Below the pieces are notes generated by a model that had not been told where the DNA came from, ran no database searches, and saw nothing but the letters and a program-made list of their open reading frames with translations. The position numbers and the translations under genes were made by a program. A DNA stretch of 5,004 nucleotides, from assembly GCA_016840965.1 (NCBI GenBank), contig JAEORI010000244.1, positions 1 through 5,004 of the forward strand. The letters are read 5' to 3'. Positions 1-5,004 of this stretch are shown piece after piece (the first letter of the stretch is position 1; every line of letters begins with the position of its first letter). This stretch comes from Candidatus Thorarchaeota archaeon (GTDB taxonomy: Archaea; Asgardarchaeota; Thorarchaeia; Thorarchaeales; Thorarchaeaceae).

Positions 1-22
1 GAAATAACAGCAGTTTTTGATA

Positions 23-457
23 CTAAATCAAAATCCACGAGAGTAGGAACCAATATATTCCAAGCAGAAACGCAATGACCCAAACACTAATTGTGATAAA
101 CATAATCGGCCTCGTTCTCTTCAATAATTTCAGGGGCATACCTCGTTTGAAAATGAAGATAGCAGCCAAAATGGCTCCAAGTCCTATTGCCAAAATACCA
201 ATCATGTCGTGAACTATCTGATACCAGAAGGTGATTGGATCACCTAGCATAATTGATAACCGAGATACTGCAATAGGAATCATCCAAAAGCTAACGGTCA
301 AAAGGTGAATGAGAACAACGCTATATACGGCTTTATGATGAAGCTTAAATTTCATCCTACTTGCTCCATAGCGCCACCCAACAAGTAACGCTATGAGAAC
401 AATGATTTCTAAAACAAGTATGAGATATGAAATTGGGATACCGAATATTTCTTGCAT
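23..457 (-). CDS. Four-helix integral membrane protein, DUF420-like
   Basis: This is a 144-residue, very hydrophobic protein. Four membrane helices are visible at about residues 10-29, 43-66, 80-103 and 118-141, with a basic loop between the third and fourth (KRGMPLKLLKRTR). Histidines lie at the start of or inside helices (H40, H41, H51, H83), followed by HDMIG and a last helix ending in W..A.LLGIYW. This arrangement resembles DUF420 and other small histidine-bearing membrane proteins sometimes suspected of binding heme or metal; that family link is from memory and the function is unknown. I chose the ATG at 457 over the in-frame ATG at 472, because the purine run GGAGAGAG (470-463) lies five bases before 457 and so overlaps the upstream ATG. 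The gene directly follows the 473-1189 gene and is probably co-transcribed and translationally coupled with it. If 472 is used, the protein gains five residues (MERVK). Confidence 0.8.
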   Translation of the reverse strand: MQEIFGIPISYLILVLEIIVLIALLVGWRYGASRMKFKLHHKAVYSVVLIHLLTVSFWMIPIAVSRLSIMLGDPITFWYQIVHDMIGILAIGLGAILAAIFIFKRGMPLKLLKRTRPIMFITISVWVIAFLLGIYWFLLSWILI

Positions 458-462
458 TTTTA

Positions 463-470
463 CTCTCTCC
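463..470 (-). promoter_or_regulatory. Ribosome binding site that decides the start of the membrane protein
   Basis: On the minus strand, GGAGAGAG is followed by TAAAA and then ATG at 457, which is good Shine-Dalgarno spacing. It begins two bases after the stop codon (475-473) of the upstream gene, so ribosomes ending there could re-initiate here. It argues against the ATG at 472, which has no such motif ahead of it. Confidence 0.6.
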
Positions 471-472
471 AT

Positions 473-1189
473 CTACTTTGTTTCGATTTCACTCACACTT
501 CCTCGTGTAGTAAAAAGACTAGATCGCAAAAATGAACCTTTCCCCTCATGTGCGGATACAATCGCTGAGCCAATCATTCCCCAAGGGCAGAACCTGACAT
601 TAAGATCTTGGTACGCTTCGGAATCATGAATTCTTGAGAACGCGCAACCATTAGTTGCAACTGTTATTTTATCACCGTCAACCTTTGCACCAGCAAATTT
701 GACAAAACCATGGTCTTGTATGTATTTAGAATATCCTTTTAGTTTATCAGCTAGAGAAACACCTGGATCAAGTAAGTACTCTGGAAGATAGGCAGCAAGA
801 ATATCAGACATCCGTATGAAAACATAGTCCTTGATTGCCACATCCCCCAAAATATCTATGAAAACGCTCTCATAACCAAATATTGCAGCACGAAGTTTCC
901 AGATTTCTTCCATTGTGAGCTCTTTTGTAGAACCAGTAGTTTGAGCTTCTTCGACTTTTTTATGGAAGTAAGTAAGAAAAACGTTGAGTTCTTCAGGGGA
1001 GGGTTTCTCTGAAAAGATCTCAGGAAGAAACTCTTGGACATAGTAGACCATTCGCGGTAAGACATGCTCATCTAGAACTTTAGGACCAATGAGTTCAGTT
1101 CCCACTGCATCATAGGCATCAAGTATGCCCATGTAGAGAAATACTGCCTCAAGTTGTTGGCCATCTTGCGAGGATGATTCAGAACTCAT
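473..1189 (-). CDS. Uncharacterised protein with a C-terminal two-cysteine (GC...FCPWG) domain
   Basis: I do not recognise this 238-residue soluble protein. Residues 11-150 look mostly helical and acidic, with no membrane segment or signal peptide. From about residue 155 the pattern changes to short strands. Residues 177-204 hold C182 (in NGCAF) and C201 (in FCPWG), with H188 between them, followed by a strand-rich tail (SLFTTRGSVSEIE). A cysteine followed by a CP motif in a small C-terminal domain loosely recalls V4R (4-vinyl reductase/hydrocarbon binding) domains, so metal or small-ligand binding is possible, but this is only a suggestion. It lies between the longin/roadblock-like gene (56 bases upstream) and the membrane protein gene (no gap downstream), which suggests an operon. 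The ATG at 1189 has no clear ribosome binding site. A TATA-like box about 36 bases upstream would give a short leader, which fits archaeal initiation. Confidence 0.8.
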   Translation of the reverse strand: MSSESSSQDGQQLEAVFLYMGILDAYDAVGTELIGPKVLDEHVLPRMVYYVQEFLPEIFSEKPSPEELNVFLTYFHKKVEEAQTTGSTKELTMEEIWKLRAAIFGYESVFIDILGDVAIKDYVFIRMSDILAAYLPEYLLDPGVSLADKLKGYSKYIQDHGFVKFAGAKVDGDKITVATNGCAFSRIHDSEAYQDLNVRFCPWGMIGSAIVSAHEGKGSFLRSSLFTTRGSVSEIETK

Positions 1190-1220
1190 GAGAAGTCCCG
1201 ATTAAGTATGTTCCAGTGCT

Positions 1221-1234
1221 GCTTATATCTTTCA
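1221..1234 (-). promoter_or_regulatory. Possible TATA box for the 473-1189 gene
   Basis: Reading the minus strand from 1234, the sequence GAAAGATATAAGC has a purine-rich BRE-like start and a TATA-like core. Transcription about 25 bases downstream would start near 1200, leaving a leader of about ten bases before the ATG at 1189. That fits the lack of a ribosome binding site there. The gene may therefore have its own promoter as well as read-through from the upstream gene. This is motif inspection only. Confidence 0.4.
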
Positions 1235-1245
1235 TCCATGATTGG

Positions 1246-2292
1246 TCAGAGCGATGGAAATTCATGCAGCCCAAAACGAGTCACGTCACTTGTACTAGTC
1301 AAACTGACGCCCCATGTTCCTTGACCACTCGTTCTAGCAAAGAAGCGTTTATAGGGCCTCCGTGTGAGGGACTTGAACATAGTATCTATATTCTTGATGA
1401 GGGATGAAATGAAAATGATTGATTCTTGGGGAATTTCTTTACCTTCCTTTTCGCTTACACTCCCACTCTTAAAGAACGTTAAAGTTCCAATCATAGTTTC
1501 TTCGGATGTCAAAGCAATTTCAGACTCAAATGAATCAGCATAGCAAATGGTAGTTGCGGCTTCGTACACATTCTCCTTTGGAATACGCATTGCGCCGCTG
1601 GCAACGCTCAGTAGGCGACCTCCATTACATGCAACAACAGTGTAGTCATCAGATTCCATAATGAAAAATGAATAGTTATCATTAAGCCCAAGAGTATCTA
1701 ACGTTTTTTTGAGGGTCGAGTGAACAAGGAGAAATTCGCGAACTTGTTGTTCCTTGAACAATGGTTTTGGTCGCGAGAAACTTGTGATAAGAGAGTTACT
1801 ACTGGAATCGACCAGAAAGGCAAGAGGAATGTCACTTCGTCTTTCCAGTAAATCAATCACGATGGATGACAGACGCTCGTCACTGAATAGCTGAATATTT
1901 ATTAGAGATATTCGATCCCGAATCTCTTCCTTCTTCTCAGGAGGCAATTGCATTCCTTCAATCTCGGGCATCTCAACATCTTGAAGCATCGTCTTTATTT
2001 TCTCCATAGCTTCACGTGCAAATACTTCAGGTGCTTTTCTATCAAACACACCTACAAGCACTCTATCTGAGTTGGGAAAACGAAGATACAGAAAGTACTC
2101 ACTTTCGGTTGAGAAGGAATCCAGAACGTCAGAGCGAGCGTGCGAACTGAAGTCTTGAATTGCTGAGAAAAATCCGGATGACAAAACTGCTTTGTCATCA
2201 TCAATAGTAGAATCTTCACTACTATAGTGGAATTGCAAAACACTGCAATCGATTAAGAAAATCTCACGTATCATCAAGTTCTGAAAATGCAT
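1246..2292 (-). CDS. Longin-like plus roadblock-like domain protein, putative small-GTPase regulator
   Basis: This is a 348-residue soluble protein. Residues 7-105 follow the longin layout: an opening strand pair (MIREIFLID...LQFHYSS), a helix over DKAVLSSGFFSAIQDF, further strands (YFLYLRF, RVLVGVF), then a closing helix (EVFAREAMEKIKTML). After a charged linker, residues 140-235 resemble a roadblock/LC7 domain: a helix, IPLAFLVDSSSNSLITSF, a long helix around QQVREFLLVHSTLKKTL, then YSFFIMESDDYTVV and GGRLLSVAS. The last 110 residues contain one more helix (288-312) and a basic, poorly ordered tail. In eukaryotes and Asgard archaea these folds form scaffolds and exchange factors for small GTPases (Ragulator, TRAPP, Mon1-Ccz1); the role here is inferred from fold resemblance alone. 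The start is uncertain: ATG 2292 has GGTGA only one base upstream, while ATG 2274 (residue 7) sits exactly where longin proteins usually begin (MIREIFLID). Confidence 0.75.
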   Translation of the reverse strand: MHFQNLMIREIFLIDCSVLQFHYSSEDSTIDDDKAVLSSGFFSAIQDFSSHARSDVLDSFSTESEYFLYLRFPNSDRVLVGVFDRKAPEVFAREAMEKIKTMLQDVEMPEIEGMQLPPEKKEEIRDRISLINIQLFSDERLSSIVIDLLERRSDIPLAFLVDSSSNSLITSFSRPKPLFKEQQVREFLLVHSTLKKTLDTLGLNDNYSFFIMESDDYTVVACNGGRLLSVASGAMRIPKENVYEAATTICYADSFESEIALTSEETMIGTLTFFKSGSVSEKEGKEIPQESIIFISSLIKNIDTMFKSLTRRPYKRFFARTSGQGTWGVSLTSTSDVTRFGLHEFPSL

Positions 2293-2321
2293 TTCACCAT
2301 ATGAAACAAACGGTCGTCGAT

Positions 2322-2334
2322 GAGCTATAAGTAA
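2322..2334. promoter_or_regulatory. Divergent promoter with a near-palindromic TATA element
   Basis: GAGCTATAAGTAA reads as CTATAAG on the plus strand and CTTATAG on the minus strand. On the plus strand a start about 25 bases downstream (near 2353) leaves a leader of roughly 26 bases carrying the GAGG site at 2367-2370. On the minus strand a start near 2302 leaves about ten bases before ATG 2292 or 28 before ATG 2274. A second AT-rich stretch (ATTATTATAG, 2337-2346) is an alternative for the plus strand. Which box is used cannot be told from the sequence. Confidence 0.45.
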
Positions 2335-2366
2335 AAATTATTATAGATTGATAACAATAGTTAACT

Positions 2367-2370
2367 GAGG
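2367..2370 (+). promoter_or_regulatory. Ribosome binding site of the long-stalk copy
   Basis: GAGG ends eight bases before ATG 2379 and eleven before ATG 2382, but only two before the in-frame TTG at 2373. It therefore supports 2379 as the start. Confidence 0.5.
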
Positions 2371-2378
2371 ATTTGAGA

Positions 2379-2942
2379 ATGATGACAGAAACAAGGCTAT
2401 TATTTCTTGCGATATTTTTCATGTCAATATTATCCATCCAAGTAGCTCCAGTGAGTGCACATGGACCATCTGAAGTACATCTTGACTATAACTTTGGGAC
2501 TCAGGTTTTGACAGTCGATGTCTCTCACAATACTGTCAATCCAAGCACACACTATATTGTTCAGATTATTGTCGAGAAAAACTTAGTTGTGCTTACAACC
2601 AGAGATTACACGTCTCAACCATCGTCAGCCAGTATAATTGACACGTTTGATGTTCCAGCAGTTGATGGTGATGTTCTCAGAGTTACTGCTATTTGTAATC
2701 TTGCAGGTCAATTATCGGAATCAATAACTGTTTCAGACCCTTCATCTACTACTACCACAACTACAGATACAACCACCACAACTACAGACACTACAACTAC
2801 AACTGACACGACAACAGAGTCTGGATCTACAAATATTACCGCACCTCCAACGGACATGGATTCAAATTTCGTAATATTGGCGATAGGTGCAGGAGCTGCT
2901 ATCATCATCATCTTTGCTGTTGTAGTTGTCAAACGTAGATGA
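2379..2942 (+). CDS. Exported, membrane-anchored superoxide-reductase-like protein, long-stalk copy
   Basis: This is a 187-residue precursor. A hydrophobic signal peptide ends in APVSA (A27), so the mature protein probably starts at H28. Residues 28-122 look like an all-beta domain. Residues 123-153 are a threonine-rich stalk (runs of T broken by D), probably O-glycosylated. Residues 164-184 form a membrane helix ending in KRR, so the domain faces outside. The ectodomain has H28, H50 (VSH), H58 (THYI) and C106 (CNLAG). This resembles the superoxide reductase/desulfoferrodoxin site, where HPM...HYI and CN.HG supply iron ligands. The position of the last His is A109, so classic activity is doubtful. 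The family call is my inference from motifs; a generic Ig-like surface domain is the alternative. The GAGG at 2367-2370 lies eight bases before ATG 2379, which is favoured over TTG 2373 or ATG 2382. A paralogue follows at 3042. Confidence 0.85.
   Translation: MMTETRLLFLAIFFMSILSIQVAPVSAHGPSEVHLDYNFGTQVLTVDVSHNTVNPSTHYIVQIIVEKNLVVLTTRDYTSQPSSASIIDTFDVPAVDGDVLRVTAICNLAGQLSESITVSDPSSTTTTTTDTTTTTTDTTTTTDTTTESGSTNITAPPTDMDSNFVILAIGAGAAIIIIFAVVVVKRR
2745..2819 (+). repeat. Degenerate threonine-codon repeat (ACN with GAY breaks)
   Basis: This stretch consists almost entirely of ACN codons broken by GAT or GAC, giving three blocks of T-runs each closed by D. It encodes the stalk of the exported protein. 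All four threonine codons are mixed, so it is maintained mainly at protein level, although it may still expand or shrink by slippage. The paralogue at the aligned position has only a short TTTT-P-T stretch. Confidence 0.85.
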
Positions 2943-2978
2943 TATACATAGAGTTCAATAATGAAATAATCAAACAGC

Positions 2979-2990
2979 CACTATAAATTG
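2979..2990 (+). promoter_or_regulatory. TATA-like box of the short-stalk copy
   Basis: CACTATAAATTG lies in the 90-base gap between the two paralogues. A transcript starting about 25 bases downstream (near 3010) would have a leader of about 30 bases that includes the AGGTGA site at 3031-3036. The second copy can thus be transcribed on its own. No convincing terminator for the first copy is visible in this gap. Confidence 0.5.
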
Positions 2991-3030
2991 GAAACACTAT
3001 TATCTCAAGTAAAGCATACCTAGGAATTCA

Positions 3031-3036
3031 AGGTGA
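3031..3036 (+). promoter_or_regulatory. Ribosome binding site of the short-stalk copy
   Basis: AGGTGA stands five bases before ATG 3042 and two before ATG 3039. It overlaps the in-frame GTG at 3033, so that GTG is unlikely to be the start and ATG 3042 is favoured. Confidence 0.6.
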
Positions 3037-3041
3037 TAATG

Positions 3042-3527
3042 ATGGTCAGAAAGAAAATACCAATTTTGAGTATAATTTTCCTCTCACTACTACTACTCCA
3101 AGTAGCTCCAGTGACTGCTCACACACCAGGACCAATGACACTAGATTATGACTTTGGGACACAAATCCTCTCGGTGCAGGTAACTCATTCAGTTAGTGAT
3201 GTTAATACTCACTATATCTATCAAGTAGTGGTAGAGAAGAACTCTGTTGTTGTGCTAACAAGAGATTATACAACTCAAAATACAACCTCTGGAATGTCTG
3301 CGACTTATAGCATCTCAGCAGTTCATGGTGACGTCTTGAGTGTCACAGCCAAGTGTATCATTTCCGGTCAATACACAGATGATGTTACAGTTGTCGATCC
3401 TTCAGCAACTACAACAACTCCAACAAATGGAGGAACAACGCCTACAGACATGACCTTGATTATTGCTTTGGTAGTTGTAGTGATTGGAGTTATTGCTGTT
3501 ATATTCGCAGTTTTACGAAGACGTTAG
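3042..3527 (+). CDS. Exported, membrane-anchored superoxide-reductase-like protein, short-stalk copy
   Basis: This is a 161-residue paralogue of the preceding gene. By hand count about 52 of 100 ectodomain positions are identical, with no gaps. A KK-positive, leucine-rich signal peptide ends in APVTA (A26), giving a predicted mature N-terminus at H27. The beta-rich domain (27-121) keeps H49 (VTH), H57 (THYI) and C105 but has CIISG where the first copy has CNLAG, so again no histidine follows the cysteine at +3. A short linker (TTTTPTNGGTTPT) replaces the long stalk. The membrane helix is at 138-157 and ends in RRR. The conserved residues suggest a shared metal site or fold of superoxide-reductase type; this is inferred and activity is not established. 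The start is set by AGGTGA at 3031-3036. The gene ends two bases before the reconstructed end of the convergent transporter pseudogene. Confidence 0.85.
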   Translation: MVRKKIPILSIIFLSLLLLQVAPVTAHTPGPMTLDYDFGTQILSVQVTHSVSDVNTHYIYQVVVEKNSVVVLTRDYTTQNTTSGMSATYSISAVHGDVLSVTAKCIISGQYTDDVTVVDPSATTTTPTNGGTTPTDMTLIIALVVVVIGVIAVIFAVLRRR

Positions 3528-3528
3528 T

Positions 3529-4870
3529 TCACGTTGCATCTGTGGTTTCTTTGGACACTTCCTCAAGTGAAAGAGCTGCGTCCCGAAGGAGTTTCAACTC
3601 TCTCTTTGTTTCTGAAGAATCCGAAGAAGCATGTGATACCCAGAACGTAAATACCTAAAACCAAGAGATGGGGAAGTCTATAGAGCTCAAGAGCCAACAA
3701 CCACCCCCCAATATTAGCAGCGATGGCTCTTACAAGGGAATCAGCTGAACGTACGACTCCAACGGCAGCAGCTCTTTCCTCCTTCGTAAGGTCCTCCATG
3801 AAGAATGCATTTGAAATTGGATCTGCCATATTCATCAATACATTGCGAGCTACATAACCAAGTACTGCTAGTTCAAGATATTACCAAACGATAATGTAAG
3901 CAGAAAAGGTATTGAGAGTGCTTCTGTCAAAACAACAGTGCGAACTTTTCCAATCTTGTCAGCCAGAGCGGGTGCTAAGAAGTTCCCAGCCGAGAGTATG
4001 ATAGTGTTGACTCTGAAAATAAACCTAGTAGTCCTGAGTCTATTGGGAATTCATGGGTAAAGAAGAGATTGAAGAACATTACAATCATTCCAGCACCTAA
4101 GCCAACACTGGCAACAGCTGGCGTATACTTGCCAATGAAACCCCAGTTTCGAACATTCTTCAGTCCTAATGTTGCAGTTGCACAAGACGGAGTATCCGTG
4201 GAAATCTTCGAAATGAGAAGAATAGCGATGGCACTTGGGATGAAACTGAGCCATAGAGTGTATCTATATGGAATGACTAGAGGGTCAGTTGCAGAGAGAC
4301 CGGAAACGCTGGCGAAGACCTGAGGCATCATACCCACGATGATGTTTCCAGCAAACACACCAAGCAAAGATACGCCACTCCCTACTACAAAAAGGTGCGC
4401 TTGGTCTCTGTCAGTTGAGATGTCAGTGACACACGGAGACCATGCAATCTCCCTAAATGCACTGGAAAGTCCAAGTAAGATTTGGGACATAATTAACCCA
4501 TGTGGATTGAGTGTAGTATACTGGATTACCAATACAAAGAATGCAATGATATTAGCAACCAGGATGATCTTTTTTCGACTCGATCTATCTGAAAGCAATC
4601 AGATAATGAATGTAATTCCCGCAGTAGCAAACATTGACACAGAAAGGAAAAACCAATGAAGTCTTCAGGAAACCCTACGTTTCGAAGATAGAGATTGAAG
4701 ATCACGCCGCTTATACCCCACGAGAACGCACTCAGGAATGCAATAGTGATGCATAATTTGGCGTCTCGTCCAAAAAGATGGAGCTTTCCAATGTAGCTAA
4801 GCTTCTCCTCTTCTGATATCGAGTGGATCACCAGAACGAGTTCCTTGGAGTTGGAGAGATTCTGTTTCAC
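3529..4870 (-). pseudogene. Decayed major facilitator superfamily (MFS) transporter
   Basis: Three reading frames together spell one 12-helix MFS permease. Frame one (from GTG 4870) gives the N-terminal tail and helix 1 (ITIAFLSAFSWGISGVIFNL). A one-base loss in the A5 run at 4648-4652 then breaks it; restoring it gives FIGFFLSVSMFATAGITFII. Next comes an in-frame TGA (4601-4599), then LLSDRSSRKK, the MFS loop 2-3 motif. A second one-base loss lies near 4016-4019; restoring it gives FRVNTIILSAGNFLAPALADKIGK, which holds the second-half loop motif. A third lies near 3877-3888, before YLELAVLGYVARNVLMNMADP. A missing GA unit at 3598-3605 hides the original C-terminus, which would end at TGA 3531-3529. 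Repairing the five bases gives 1347 bases, or 448 residues, a normal MFS length. The substrate is unknown. Sequencing error could explain the indels but not easily the TGA. The start codon is uncertain. Confidence 0.8.
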
Positions 4871-4920
4871 CTTTATGAATTATCTATTGAGCACAGGCAG
4901 TAAGGCTAAATCGGAGTATT

Positions 4921-4925
4921 GAGGG
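4921..4925 (+). promoter_or_regulatory. Possible ribosome binding site of the threonine aldolase
   Basis: GAGGG ends ten bases before ATG 4936, which is slightly long but usable spacing. The 65-base gap before this gene shows only a weak TATA-like stretch (CTTTATGAATTA, 4871-4882), so I do not call a promoter separately. Confidence 0.35.
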
Positions 4926-4935
4926 CTCTAAAATT

Positions 4936-5004
4936 ATGAAGATTATTGATCTGCGTAGTGACACCATCACTCAGCCAACTGATGAGATGATAGAGGCCAT
5001 AGTA
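4936..5004 (+). CDS. ltaE: Low-specificity L-threonine aldolase, N-terminal fragment
   Basis: Only the first 23 codons lie in the window, and the frame stays open to the end. They read MKIIDLRSDTITQPTDEM followed by IEAIV. The block DLRSDT-T-PT--M--A is the hallmark N-terminus of the PLP-dependent threonine aldolase family, which splits L-threonine or L-allo-threonine into glycine and acetaldehyde in the cytosol. The PLP lysine and the rest of the active site lie beyond the window, so activity and substrate preference cannot be judged. The gene symbol follows the bacterial family name. It is divergent from the transporter pseudogene at 3529-4870, with 65 bases between the starts. Confidence 0.85.
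   Translation, partial: MKIIDLRSDTITQPTDEMIEAIV

Noticed and set aside
393..629. Plus-strand open frame across the junction of two minus-strand genes
   Set aside because: It overlaps both real genes in antisense and has no ribosome binding site or recognisable protein pattern. The same holds for 1216-1407 on the plus strand.
1346..1362. TATA-like GGCCCTATAAACGC on the minus strand inside the longin/roadblock-like gene
   Set aside because: It would give a leader of over 100 bases to the next start at 1189, while a better placed box lies at 1221-1234. It is probably chance within coding sequence.
2745..2819. CRISPR or other tandem DNA repeat array
   Set aside because: There are no spacers and no constant unit; the periodicity is three bases and explained by threonine codons in frame.
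2708..2932. Minus-strand open frame rich in V and S
   Set aside because: It is the complement of the threonine repeat and membrane-helix codons of the exported protein. Its low complexity follows from the ACN repeat.
2943..3032. Terminator hairpin between the two exported-protein genes
   Set aside because: I found no stem-loop or clear T-run in the gap.
4599..4601. TGA as selenocysteine or tryptophan recoding
   Set aside because: The position fits glycine of the MFS loop motif, no SECIS-like element is evident, and several frameshifts in the same gene make simple decay the better explanation.
4069..4659. Open plus-strand frames of 84 and 106 codons (4069-4323 and 4339-4659)
   Set aside because: They run antisense to the MFS remnant, whose minus-strand translation shows membrane helices and MFS motifs. 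The plus-strand products show no family-like pattern.

Overview
The window looks archaeal. TATA-like boxes followed by short leaders precede several starts. Two exported proteins have threonine-rich stalks and a C-terminal membrane anchor of the archaeal surface-protein type. One soluble protein looks like a longin domain followed by a roadblock-like domain, a class expanded in Asgard archaea. The DNA is moderately AT-rich. I infer an archaeon, plausibly an Asgard (Thorarchaeia-like) lineage; that placement is an inference, as no rRNA or other phylogenetic marker is present.

Layout. (1) 23-2292, minus strand: three co-directional genes read from right to left. First is a longin/roadblock-like protein (1246-2292), then after 56 bases an unrecognised 238-residue protein ending in a two-cysteine domain (473-1189), then with no gap a four-helix membrane protein resembling the DUF420 family (23-457). 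(2) 2293-2378: a divergent promoter region with a near-palindromic TATA element that could serve both directions. (3) 2379-3527, plus strand: a tandem duplicated pair of secreted, membrane-anchored proteins about 52% identical over the ectodomain. Each has its own ribosome binding site, and the second has its own TATA-like box. Their His/His/His/Cys pattern resembles the iron site of superoxide reductase (desulfoferrodoxin), but the last histidine is missing. (4) 3529-4870, minus strand: a decayed major facilitator superfamily transporter with four frameshifts and one in-frame stop. (5) 4936 to the window end, plus strand: the first 23 codons of a low-specificity threonine aldolase.

How they may work together. 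The minus-strand trio may be one operon linking a small-GTPase-regulator-type protein to a membrane protein, but no shared pathway can be proven from sequence. The duplicated pair probably sits on the outer face of the membrane with a short (copy 2) or long (copy 1) stalk. The transporter remnant and the aldolase look unrelated to the rest. No gene-free stretch exceeds 90 bases. I saw no tRNA, rRNA, CRISPR array, insertion sequence or attachment site.
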